A stretch of DNA of 64,000 nucleotides, from contig NZ_KB907638.1 in NCBI RefSeq assembly GCF_000382145.1, positions 1-64,000 of the forward strand. Reading direction: 5' to 3'. The translations under genes were made by a program, and so were the position numbers. Shown here in pieces: positions 45,959 to 54,922 of this stretch; the first letter of the stretch is position 1; each line of letters begins with the position of its first letter. This stretch comes from Psychrobacter lutiphocae DSM 21542 (GTDB taxonomy: Bacteria > Pseudomonadota > Gammaproteobacteria > Pseudomonadales > Moraxellaceae). The notes under the pieces were generated by a model. It made no database searches. It was not told the DNA's origin and saw only the letters and a program-made list of their open reading frames with translations.

Positions 45959-46611
45959 ATAGCTTCAACAGTAGCCAAGCTCAACGACAAGCATAAATCT
46001 GTCTAAAACAAAGCTAACCTTATAACTTTAGCTAAGTTTACAAAAGTAACACATCTGTGCCTGTCATCATTGCTAAAGTAATACTATTTGTGTCCGTATT
46101 GTTTGTATCTGTCTTAGGGCTGTGCTGTATAAATGAGTTGATACATGAGTAGTGCTGACAGTCAACTTTAGCTCAGGCTAGGTCAGAATAAAAGTCAAGA
46201 TCATGTTTACAAGGCTTTTAACTCTATCTAAGGAAACTGTGGCAAAGGACTAAAGAGACAGGGCTGCTTATTAATTCTATACATTTATATAGTCCCTATT
46301 AGAATCAAACTTAAAAAATTTAGCTGCATCTTTAGCCAAAAGCATATTGAGTTTCTGGGGTTAATTTATTAACTTATCGCCCTATTGAATAAAGCCGTCC
46401 TATAAAATAAAGATGCTTTATTAAGTTTGGCTACTATACAGGCAACTTAAATGATTGAGATTAAAATAATTGAACGAACTGATAAGTTATTTTGTTCATT
46501 TGATTAATTTAATATATTCAATTTATTTAACTTGCTTTATTTTATATTTTTCGTCTTTTACTTTATTAACTTATTACTTACTTGTGATGACCCAAATTAA
46601 GGTTTTTTTAC
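45959..46611. other. AT-rich spacer upstream of the RND operon
   Basis: About 650 bases with no plausible reading frame and no recognisable regulator gene. Presumably contains the RND operon promoter, but none is clear. The last 150 bases are strongly AT-rich. Confidence 0.5.
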
Positions 46612-48048
46612 ATGAAACGATCACATCTTTATCTTGCCATTAGTTTAGCCGTATCTGGCCTATTTATTGCTGGATGCAACTCTAAACAAGACGAAGCAGA
46701 CGCTGCTGCCCAGCAACAAATGCCCCCTGCAACCGTAGATGTTATGCCTGTACAGTTTCAAACTGTACCAATTATCAAAGAGTTTTCTGGTCGTATCGTA
46801 GCCTATGAAGTGGCAGACATCCGACCTCAAATTACTGGGGTAATTGATGAAATATTATACCGTGAAGGTGGTATGGTTGAAAAAGGTCAACCTTTGTACC
46901 GTTTAAGTGGCGAAAACTATGAGTCATCACAAGCAGCCAATCAAGCCGCAGTACAACAAGCCTTGGCCAATGTTGAAACAGCAAAAGCAAGTTATAACAA
47001 TAGCGTAGCAAATATTGAATCACGTAAGGCTGAGTTTGAACAGGCCATAGCTGATATGGAAAGGTTGCGCCCCTTAGTATCCAAGCAAGCCATCTCAGAG
47101 CAACAATATCAACAAACAGAAACTCGGGCTAAAACCGCCAAAGCAGCTTATGAAAGTGCAATAGCATCTGCCCAACAAGCACAAGCCAATATTGCGAGTG
47201 CAGAGGCCGCTGTTGCTACTGCTCAAGCACAACTCTCTGGTAGTCAGTTAAGCGTTGACCGCACGACTGTTATTGCTCCTATCTCTGGCGTTACCGAGCG
47301 CTCTGGCCTCACCGTTGGTGCTTTAGTCAATGCCAACCAAGCCCAACCCTTGGTGACTATCTCCAAAATTAGCCCCATTTATGTCGATATCAGTCAGTCT
47401 TCAGCTGACTTATTAAGGCTAAAACACCAGCAAATGCAAGGTGAGCTACAAGGTGGTAGTGCACGTGTTGAATTAATACTTGAAGATGGGACACCTTATG
47501 CAGAGCCTGGGCAACTATTGCTTGCAGAAGCCAAAGTTGACCAAGATTCAGGAGCAGTAACCTTACGCGCTATCTTTAATAATGAGCAATATATGTTATT
47601 GCCTGGGATGTACGTCAAAGCTCGACTGTTACAAGGACTTATTAATAATGCGGTCTTATTACCGCAAAGTGCCTTAAAGCGGACACCTAGAGGTGAAGCT
47701 CAAGTATATATAGTCGATAACGAAGACAAATTACAAGTGCGTACTGTTACGACTGAAGGTACCTATCAAGGCAACTGGATTGTCTCTGATGGCTTACACT
47801 CTGGTGATCGTGTCGTAATAGTTGGTGGTGCCAACTTACAGCCTGAACAAAAGGTGATCACCAAAGCTTATCAGCCAGAGTCTAATCCAGCTGCTCCAGC
47901 ACAGGGACAAGGGCCAGTTGCACCTCAAAACCAAAGCAATCAAGGCCCTGTTGCAGCTCCTAATACTAATGCAGTACAGGAACAAAACAGACAAGGTCCA
48001 GTGGCGCCTGAAGTGAATAATAACAGTGCTGCGACAGACGCTAATTAA
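46612..48048 (+). CDS. RND efflux periplasmic adaptor subunit (AcrA-like lipoprotein)
   Basis: A 478-residue membrane fusion protein. The signal ends in FIAGCNS, a lipobox, so it is anchored in the inner membrane. Lipoyl halves flank a long helical hairpin (residues about 100-210, Ala/Gln-rich). GAEVADIRPQITGVI-type (here YEVADIRPQITGVIDEILYREGG), RTTVIAPISGVTERS and GMYVKARL are typical of AcrA/AdeA. The C-terminal 60 residues are a Pro/Gln/Asn-rich tail with three QGPVA repeats, longer than in E. coli AcrA. First gene of a three-gene operon with the pump (29-base gap) and outer-membrane factor. No AcrR- or two-component regulator is adjacent. Confidence 0.94.
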   Translation: MKRSHLYLAISLAVSGLFIAGCNSKQDEADAAAQQQMPPATVDVMPVQFQTVPIIKEFSGRIVAYEVADIRPQITGVIDEILYREGGMVEKGQPLYRLSGENYESSQAANQAAVQQALANVETAKASYNNSVANIESRKAEFEQAIADMERLRPLVSKQAISEQQYQQTETRAKTAKAAYESAIASAQQAQANIASAEAAVATAQAQLSGSQLSVDRTTVIAPISGVTERSGLTVGALVNANQAQPLVTISKISPIYVDISQSSADLLRLKHQQMQGELQGGSARVELILEDGTPYAEPGQLLLAEAKVDQDSGAVTLRAIFNNEQYMLLPGMYVKARLLQGLINNAVLLPQSALKRTPRGEAQVYIVDNEDKLQVRTVTTEGTYQGNWIVSDGLHSGDRVVIVGGANLQPEQKVITKAYQPESNPAAPAQGQGPVAPQNQSNQGPVAAPNTNAVQEQNRQGPVAPEVNNNSAATDAN

Positions 48049-48077
48049 TACAAAAATAGGCAGACTAGGAATAAATC

Positions 48078-51000
48078 ATGTCACGATATTTTATTAACCG
48101 CCCTATTTTTGCATGGGTGATTGCCATTTTAATCATGTTAGTGGGTGTCATATCGACAGTGAATCTGCCGATAGAACAGTACCCACGTATTGCGCCACCT
48201 GAAATTCGTGTCAGTACTACTTATCCAGGTGCCAACGCTCAAACTGTTGAAGACTCAGTGGTACAAGTTATTGAGCAGCGCATGAAAGGACTTGATGGGC
48301 TGATGTACATGTCCTCTGAAAGTGCATCTTCTGGCCGAGGAGTTGTCACCTTAACTTTTGAAAGCGGGACAGATCCAGATACAGCACAAGTACAAGTACA
48401 AAACAAGTTACAAGCAGCGATGAGTACGCTACCTGAGCCAGTACAGCGCCAAGGGGTAAACGTTAACAAATCATCAAGTAGCTTTTTGATGGTACAAGCT
48501 TTTGTCGCTGAAGATGATAGCATGGATCGCGCTGATATCGCTGATTATGTTAGCTCCAATATTGTTGATCCTATCAGCCGTGTTGATGGGGTTGGTGAAG
48601 TACAGCTATTTGGATCATCTTATGCAATGCGCATCTGGTTAGACCCATCACGCCTACGTAGCTATCAACTGATGCCAGAAGATGTCGTCAATGCCATTCG
48701 TGCTCAAAATACGCAGGTTTCTGCTGGTCAACTGGGACAAGCGCCTTCTAACGTTGAAGAACAAGTCATCAATGCCACAGTGACGGTGCAAAGCTACCTA
48801 CAAACCCCTGAAGATTTTGACAATATCTTATTAAAAACTGACGCTGGCGGTGCTCAAGTTAAGCTAAAGGATGTAGCAAAGGTTGAGATTGGCAATGAAA
48901 ATTACAGCTCTAACTCTTTGTTTAATGGTAAAGCATCTGCTGGTATTGGCATTTCATTAGCGCCAGGGGCAAACGCATTAGAAACACGCGTTGCAGTTGA
49001 AGATCGCATGGCAGAGCTTGAGGCCAACTTCCCTACTGGACTAACTTCGGTTGTGCCTTATGATACAACCCCCTTTATTAAGCTATCTATTAACCAAGTA
49101 GTACAAACCCTAATCGAAGCCATTATCTTGGTCTTTATTGTGATGTATATCTTCTTACAAAACTGGCGTGCTACTGTTATTCCAACATTGGCCGTGCCTG
49201 TTGTATTACTTGGAACATTGGCTGTCTTATATGTAGCAGGCTTTACCATCAACGTATTAACCATGTTTGCGATGGTCTTATCTATTGGTCTTTTAGTGGA
49301 TGATGCTATTGTAGTGGTCGAAAACGTTGAGCGAATTTTGGAAGAACAACCCGATATATCTATATATGATGCTACCACCCAATCTATGGGTGAAATCAGT
49401 AAAGTCGTTATCGGTATGTCATTAATCTTATCTGCAGTATTCGTACCAATGGCCTTCTTTGGTGGCTCGACTGGGGTTATTTACCGTCAGTTCTCCATTA
49501 CTCTAATCACCAGTTTAATGCTATCAGCTTTTGTGGCATTATTCTTTACACCTGCGCTGTGCGTTACCATGCTAAAACGTACCAAAGCGCATGATAAGAC
49601 GCAAGAGCGCAAAGGTTTCTTTGGTTGGTTTAACCGTGTATTTAACAAGCTTAGCCGCTCATACGAAGGTTTTGTTGGTAAAAGTATCAAAGTTAAATGG
49701 CTATATCTTGTCGGCTATGCGGCCATTATTGGTTTAATGGCAGCTATCTTTATGCGCATTCCAGGCTCATTCTTACCTGATGAAGACCAGGGCGTTATGA
49801 TGACTTTGGTACAACTACCTTCAGGGGCATCACTTGATGATACTCAGGAAGTGTTAGACAAAGTTCGTGGTTACTACGAAAACGAAGAAACTGATAACGT
49901 AGCCTCTGTATTTACCATTGCCGGCTTTAGCTTTGCAGGGCAAGGACAAAATATGGGGCTGTCTTTTATTCGCCTATCAGACTGGGATGACCGTGGTGGT
50001 AAAGACAATATTGCTCAATCTATTGCCCAACGTGCCAACCAGTATTTTGCTACACAAATCAATGAAGCGACTGTGTTCGCCATTGTGCCACCTGCTATTA
50101 TTGAGCTTGGTAACGCCAGTGGTTTTGACTTAATGTTACAAGATGTCGGTAATATTGGTCATGAAAAACTAGTTGAAGCACGCAACCAACTACTTGGTAT
50201 GTCTGCACAAAACTCAGTTGTTGCTGGTGTCCGTCCCAACGGGCAAGAAGATGCTCCTCAATTAAAAGTAAATATAGATCATGAGCAAGCTTCAGCCTAT
50301 GGACTGTCGATTGCTTCTATTAATAATACTATTTCTACCGCTTGGGGGTCAGCATACGTTAATGACTTTATGGATCGCGGTCGTATTAAACGAGTATTCG
50401 TGCAAGGTGAACCAGACAGCCGTACCAATCCAGAAGACATAAATAAATGGTATGTGCGTAACAATCAAGGTAACATGATCTCGTTTGATGCCTTCTCAAA
50501 TAGTGAGTGGCAGTATGGATCTCCTCGCTTAACTCGTTACAATAGCTACCCTTCTATGAACATCCAAGGCTCCGCTGCACCAGGTCAAAGTACTGGTGAA
50601 GCGATGGATGCAATGGAAGAGATGATTGAACAGCTACCAGAAGGCGTGGGCTTTGAATGGACAGGTATTTCTTTAGAAGAGAAAAAGTCTGGTGCACAAG
50701 CACCTATGCTATATGCTCTTTCTATCTTAGTTGTCTTCTTATGTCTAGCTGCCCTATATGAAAGCTGGTCTATACCATTTGCAGTAATCTTAGTTGCACC
50801 ATTAGGTGTCTTGGGTGCTGCTTTATTTACCATGTTTAGAGACTTTGCAAATGATATTTACCTACAAGTGGGGTTATTAACTGTTGTGGGGCTATCTGCA
50901 CGTAACGCCATCTTAATTATTGAGTTTGCTAAAGACCATCAAGAGGAAGGTTACTCATTACGTGAGTCTGTTATGACAGCAGCGCGGCAACGTTTTCGTC

Positions 51001-51311
51001 CGATTATGATGACTGCGATCTCATTTGGTGCTGGTGTTGCGCCACTATATTTTTCAACCGGTGCGGGTGCGGGTAGCCAAAATGCTATTGGCACCAGTGT
51101 TATCGGTGGTGTAATAACAGGTACTTTTTTGGGTATCTTCTTTATACCTATGTTTTATGTTTGGGTGCGCTCTATTTTTAAATATAAAGGTGGTAACAAC
51201 AAAGGTGGCAATGATCCTGAATCAGGCTCAAAGCCAACAGCACCTATACAATCGCCTGATGGAACTTTAGCTGTATCTGCTGCTCCCACCAACCTTGGAG
51301 ACAATACTTAA
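48078..51311 (+). CDS. RND multidrug efflux pump, HAE1 family (AcrB-like)
   Basis: A 1077-residue inner-membrane proton/drug antiporter. It begins MSRYFINRPIFAWVIAILIM, the HAE1 start, and has twelve helices with two large periplasmic loops. The proton-relay aspartates are in LLVDDAIVVVENVERIL; GSFLPDEDQG and MTAISFGAGVAPL are further conserved blocks. Residues after 1040 form a Gly/Asn/Pro-rich cytoplasmic tail. HAE1 pumps export hydrophobic and amphiphilic drugs, bile salts or dyes. Its stop overlaps the next ATG by one base (TAATG). Confidence 0.97.
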   Translation: MSRYFINRPIFAWVIAILIMLVGVISTVNLPIEQYPRIAPPEIRVSTTYPGANAQTVEDSVVQVIEQRMKGLDGLMYMSSESASSGRGVVTLTFESGTDPDTAQVQVQNKLQAAMSTLPEPVQRQGVNVNKSSSSFLMVQAFVAEDDSMDRADIADYVSSNIVDPISRVDGVGEVQLFGSSYAMRIWLDPSRLRSYQLMPEDVVNAIRAQNTQVSAGQLGQAPSNVEEQVINATVTVQSYLQTPEDFDNILLKTDAGGAQVKLKDVAKVEIGNENYSSNSLFNGKASAGIGISLAPGANALETRVAVEDRMAELEANFPTGLTSVVPYDTTPFIKLSINQVVQTLIEAIILVFIVMYIFLQNWRATVIPTLAVPVVLLGTLAVLYVAGFTINVLTMFAMVLSIGLLVDDAIVVVENVERILEEQPDISIYDATTQSMGEISKVVIGMSLILSAVFVPMAFFGGSTGVIYRQFSITLITSLMLSAFVALFFTPALCVTMLKRTKAHDKTQERKGFFGWFNRVFNKLSRSYEGFVGKSIKVKWLYLVGYAAIIGLMAAIFMRIPGSFLPDEDQGVMMTLVQLPSGASLDDTQEVLDKVRGYYENEETDNVASVFTIAGFSFAGQGQNMGLSFIRLSDWDDRGGKDNIAQSIAQRANQYFATQINEATVFAIVPPAIIELGNASGFDLMLQDVGNIGHEKLVEARNQLLGMSAQNSVVAGVRPNGQEDAPQLKVNIDHEQASAYGLSIASINNTISTAWGSAYVNDFMDRGRIKRVFVQGEPDSRTNPEDINKWYVRNNQGNMISFDAFSNSEWQYGSPRLTRYNSYPSMNIQGSAAPGQSTGEAMDAMEEMIEQLPEGVGFEWTGISLEEKKSGAQAPMLYALSILVVFLCLAALYESWSIPFAVILVAPLGVLGAALFTMFRDFANDIYLQVGLLTVVGLSARNAILIIEFAKDHQEEGYSLRESVMTAARQRFRPIMMTAISFGAGVAPLYFSTGAGAGSQNAIGTSVIGGVITGTFLGIFFIPMFYVWVRSIFKYKGGNNKGGNDPESGSKPTAPIQSPDGTLAVSAAPTNLGDNT

Positions 51312-53164
51312 TGACGATCTCTACCTACATAAATAACGAAAAAAATATGACTGGCTTCGTTGTTACTATTGATAATAGTAGCAACACTGGTGGTCACAAA
51401 ACTGGTAGCCGCAAAGCCTGGTCTCGTCTGTTTGGTTTATCTACACTCGTCGTTGCGCTTAGTGCCTGTCAAAGTATTCCGAAGGCAGAACTAGAACCTG
51501 TGGTAGCACGTCCAAACTTACCTTTAGCAGGTGAAGGTTATGAGCTAGAAGACCCAAATCAACAAAATCTGAGTCATGCTGCTGTACGCTGGCAAAGCTT
51601 TTATACAGATCCTAAGCTACAACAGTTAATTCAGCTAGGTCTTGAAAATAATAAAGATATCAGACAAGCCATCTTAGCAATTCAAAGAGCACAGGCACAA
51701 TACCGAATCACCGACAATCGTGACTTACCAACGCTTGATGGCAACGCCTCTTATGCCCGCAGTAGTCAAGCTGGCTATAATAATGATAGCAATGTATTTC
51801 AGGTTGGACTCGGTATGGCCAGCTATGAGCTTGATTTTTGGGGTAGAATTGGCAGCTTGAAAGAACAAGCCTTACAAGAATACCTATCAACAGCAGCGGC
51901 TAAAGAAACTGCTCAGGTTAGTTTAATTGCCAATATTGCTCGTAGCTATGTCAACCTTAGTTATCAATTAAAACAGCTAGAGCTAGCCCAAAGCACTCTA
52001 GAAAGTCGTGAGCGCTCTTTGTTTATTACCCAAGCCCGTCTTGAAGCTGGCATTGATTCTAAAGCACCCTCTTTGCAAGCTGCTGCTTCTGCAGAGGCGG
52101 CTCGCATTGCCGCTTATAATGCCCAAAGTAATATCTTAAAAGCTAGAAACGCATTAAAATACTTAGTCGGTGCGCCGATTACCGATGAGATGCTTCCAGA
52201 GCCTGCAGTAGCCTCCATTACATCAAGCGAGGTATTAAGTGCTGGTCTGCCAAGCGAACTATTACAGCTACGTCCAGATATACTGCAAGCTGAGCACAGG
52301 TTGAAGGCAGCTGGTGCCAATATTGATGTGGCTCGTGCTGCTTACTACCCAACGATTAGCTTAACTGGTAATTTGGGCTATCGCAGTGATAGCTTATCAG
52401 ATCTATTTAATAGTAGTGCCGCAAGCTGGTCGTTTGGCCCATCAATAAATTTACCTATCTTTGATGCTGGTCAACGTGATGCCAACTATGAAGTAGCTCA
52501 AATTGAGCGAGATCAAGCCTTGGCTAACTACGAAAGTACCATTGAGACCGCCTTTAGAGAGGTGAATGACGTCCTTGCTGAACGTGCTACATTACAACAA
52601 AGAACAGCATCGCAATATCGCGTTCAAGACAGTTTTGCTCAAATTTTAGAGGTATCTCAGGCACGCTTTGAGGCACAAGTTGATGATTACTTGGGCGTTT
52701 TGGATGCAGAGCGCTCACTGTTCTCAGCACAGCAAAACATCTTAAATCTAGAGCAAGAGCGCTTAACCAATCAAATAGACTTATATCAAGCCTTAGGTGG
52801 TGGTGCTAACTTAGATCCTGTTACCGTACCTGTGTCACGTTATCGCAACTTGGTTAACGTGTTTGATGCTAATAATAAGCAGCAAAAGAAAGCAGAAGTT
52901 ATCAAAGCCAGCAGTGGACCTGCTGTTATTTCTGCACAGCAAGCAGATGCTATTGAAGCTGCAAAACCTGCGCCAGTTTATTATAAACAGCAACAAGTAC
53001 TACCTGTAACAAGCCACTCCAATCAGGCACCTGCACAACCGTTAGCAAATCAACAACCCAGTACTTCAGCAGAGACTAGCTTATCCTCTACTGAAGCTGA
53101 TGTATATATTACGCCAGTTGTGCCCGTCAGTCCTGAACAATCCAGTCCTAACCAAGCCAACTAA
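51311..53164 (+). CDS. RND outer-membrane factor (OprM/AdeK-like lipoprotein)
   Basis: A 617-residue TolC-superfamily channel protein of the NodT type. Two OEP repeats are visible; landmarks are WQSFYTDPKLQQLIQLGLENNKDIRQA, YELDFWGRIGSLKEQALQEYL and LRPDILQAEHRLKAAGANIDVARAAYYPTISL. The lipobox is LSAC at Cys53, so the signal has an unusually long n-region of about 37 residues; no later Met would shorten it well. The last ~110 residues are a low-complexity Gln/Ala/Ser-rich extension beyond the OprM end. Completes the tripartite pump and is coupled to the pump gene. Confidence 0.94.
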   Translation: MTISTYINNEKNMTGFVVTIDNSSNTGGHKTGSRKAWSRLFGLSTLVVALSACQSIPKAELEPVVARPNLPLAGEGYELEDPNQQNLSHAAVRWQSFYTDPKLQQLIQLGLENNKDIRQAILAIQRAQAQYRITDNRDLPTLDGNASYARSSQAGYNNDSNVFQVGLGMASYELDFWGRIGSLKEQALQEYLSTAAAKETAQVSLIANIARSYVNLSYQLKQLELAQSTLESRERSLFITQARLEAGIDSKAPSLQAAASAEAARIAAYNAQSNILKARNALKYLVGAPITDEMLPEPAVASITSSEVLSAGLPSELLQLRPDILQAEHRLKAAGANIDVARAAYYPTISLTGNLGYRSDSLSDLFNSSAASWSFGPSINLPIFDAGQRDANYEVAQIERDQALANYESTIETAFREVNDVLAERATLQQRTASQYRVQDSFAQILEVSQARFEAQVDDYLGVLDAERSLFSAQQNILNLEQERLTNQIDLYQALGGGANLDPVTVPVSRYRNLVNVFDANNKQQKKAEVIKASSGPAVISAQQADAIEAAKPAPVYYKQQQVLPVTSHSNQAPAQPLANQQPSTSAETSLSSTEADVYITPVVPVSPEQSSPNQAN

Positions 53165-53213
53165 TCTAACTAATCGCTAAGTTTTCTTGATTAAGACTAT
53201 GATTGTTAGGTTA

Positions 53214-53248
53214 AAAAAACCGCCTTATTAAGTTAAGGCGGTTTTTTT
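53214..53248 (+). terminator. Terminator of the RND operon
   Basis: A-run, ACCGCCTTA/TTAAGGCGGT stem with a short loop and T7 run. Confidence 0.92.
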
Positions 53249-53270
53249 GTCTTTAGATTTTTTTGTTTTT

Positions 53271-53374
53271 ATAACAAATCTAAAAGTTAAGATCTCGAAG
53301 AAAACGAGTGCAAACGCTACAAGCAGTAGGTTTAGCGAGTTTGATAAAGATAGGTTATTTTTCAGAAAAGGTGT
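53271..53374. repeat. Dispersed repeat family A, copy 3 (104 bp)
   Basis: Same length and core as copies 1 and 2 but slightly more diverged: left end ATAACAAATCTAAAAG, right end TTTTCAGAAAAGGTGT. It follows the RND terminator directly. No target-site duplication seen. Confidence 0.85.
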
Positions 53375-53392
53375 TAGATACAAACTTGCTTT

Positions 53393-53698
53393 TTAATCTG
53401 GCAGGTCATGGCGAATGTGATCTGGGCTTAATCCAAACGAAAATACAAAAGTTGCTACCACACTATTAACGATAATAAACGCCCAATCAAAGCCTTGGTG
53501 ATCAAGCACAAAGCGACCTAACAACGCAGAAACCACCAGCATTAATCCTAAAAAAAGACCTAAGATCTGGACAACCTTAGGATGTTGCAAACTATAACCT
53601 TGCTCAGGTCGAGGTCCTTTTTCAAGTACATAGATGCGCACTGCCCAGCCTGCTGCATACGCTAAAGCGCCCAATAATAAGTAATTTAAAAACCCCAT
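53393..53698 (-). CDS. Small membrane protein of unknown function
   Basis: A 101-residue protein with three predicted helices (residues about 3-24, 45-65 and 72-90) and a conserved-looking cytoplasmic segment LEKGPRPEQGYSLQHPKVVQ between helices 1 and 2. The C-terminus is SPDHIRHDLPD. I do not recognise the family. It is convergent with the RND operon and separated from it by repeat A copy 3. Confidence 0.72.
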   Translation of the reverse strand: MGFLNYLLLGALAYAAGWAVRIYVLEKGPRPEQGYSLQHPKVVQILGLFLGLMLVVSALLGRFVLDHQGFDWAFIIVNSVVATFVFSFGLSPDHIRHDLPD

Positions 53699-53787
53699 AT
53701 TTTTATCCTGTTACTTGTGCCTGTGACTTGCTTAATACGATTACTTACTAGATATGATTGTCGATATCTTTCTTATTTATTCTTACT

Positions 53788-53907
53788 TACCTCATTCTCA
53801 ACTTATTAAAACTCAATTTAGACTGGTGCTTTTAATCCAAAAAAAGTAACTTCAATCAAATATTCTGGGCTAAAGTTACAGCCTTGCTAAGTGTTGAAAG
53901 AGAGGTA
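53788..53907. repeat. Dispersed repeat family C, copy 3
   Basis: A 120-bp element with inverted ends (TACCTCATTCTCAAC versus complement of GTTGAAAGAGAGGTA). Interior shared with copy 2: ATTTAGAC, TTTTAATCCA, AAAGTAACTT, AATCAAATAT. It lies between two minus-strand genes. Confidence 0.8.
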
Positions 53908-53918
53908 CTTATTTATAC

Positions 53919-54509
53919 TTACTGAACCTCAACTTTACCGATTGGCTTAACCGTGATATTACTCATATCTTCACTATCAATTAAATCCATATTCACCGCA
54001 TCGTCACAACTGACTTTATAAATCGTATTAGCACCTTGTAAGATAAAACCCAAATACTCACTGTCTAACATTGGATTGATATTGGCATAAGCTGGCTTGA
54101 TGTTTGCCAAGACAAATACCCGATCTGGTCGTCCTATTATGGCTGTTAAATTATTCTTATTAATAGAGAAATAATTTTTTGTTTGGCTAAGATCTATCGG
54201 CTCTAATGGCTCAGGATCGTCCCATACTCTACCAGCAGATTTTGGCTCTTTCATTTGCATCACCAACCTATCGTTCTGCTGGCTGACTTTAATTTGTGCT
54301 GGCTCATCATGGCTAACTGTATAACATCCAGAAAATTGCTTAGCATATTGCCCAATATCCACTGTGCTTGAACTGCTTTCTGCCGCTGTTTTAGCTGTTT
54401 GAGTCGTGGCTTCTGAATTGTCTTGGTTGTTATTACATGCAGTAAGCAGCAGTGCCGCACTGCTCAAGACTAGGCTACTGCCTATTTTTGATATGCTAAG
54501 TTGCTTCAA
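53919..54509 (-). CDS. Predicted lipoprotein of unknown function
   Basis: A 196-residue protein with a signal sequence ending in the canonical lipobox LLTAC, followed by a Asn/Ser/Thr-rich tether. The mature domain (about 55-196) contains a two-Cys pattern, FSGCYTVSHDEPAQIKV and YKVSCDDAVNMD, which could form a disulfide, and looks mainly beta-stranded. I do not recognise the family. Gene starts near the divergent RNase HI-DnaQ gene, with a family B repeat between. Confidence 0.75.
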   Translation of the reverse strand: MKQLSISKIGSSLVLSSAALLLTACNNNQDNSEATTQTAKTAAESSSSTVDIGQYAKQFSGCYTVSHDEPAQIKVSQQNDRLVMQMKEPKSAGRVWDDPEPLEPIDLSQTKNYFSINKNNLTAIIGRPDRVFVLANIKPAYANINPMLDSEYLGFILQGANTIYKVSCDDAVNMDLIDSEDMSNITVKPIGKVEVQ

Positions 54510-54579
54510 GGTTATCTTCCATCAACAAGGTTTGGGTCGGTAGATTTGCGTACATTGCTCTGATTCACAGCCATGCAGC

Positions 54580-54677
54580 TATAGTCAAAGAAATCTAAAA
54601 TGGCTACAAGGCAACCGAGCGCAAGTACTACAAATGTAGGCTTAACGAGACACCGCATTTCGTATTGCTCTAGCTAT
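54580..54677. repeat. Dispersed repeat family B, copy 2
   Basis: Collinear with copy 1 at 16580: TATAG at the left end, 21 bases on to ACAAGGCAACCGAGCGCAAG (54606-54625), then TACTAC and TAGGC and ACGAG. About nine bases shorter than copy 1 in the right half. It lies in the 413-base spacer between the divergent lipoprotein and RNase HI-DnaQ genes. Confidence 0.7.
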
Positions 54678-54840
54678 TATTGGCATATTTTAACAAACTT
54701 AGCTTTATAAAGGGCATGTAATTGCATTAAGGCAGTGATAGTACATCGACAGCGCTAAACGGATTGTGTTCTCTTAGGTTATCTATAATCACAGCAAATC
54801 ACTGCAGCAGCCCAATCAGCCTAAAAACAAATCAATTATT

Positions 54841-54849
54841 TGTTATACT
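54841..54849 (+). promoter_or_regulatory. Extended -10 promoter of the RNase HI-DnaQ gene
   Basis: TGTTATACT, an extended -10, about 75 bases before the ATG. Confidence 0.55.
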
Positions 54850-54922
54850 AGGGCGTATTGCGAATCCATAGTGAAATACGCATTTACTTCCTGAAAATCA
54901 AAACTTGTTACTGTGAGTCCTT

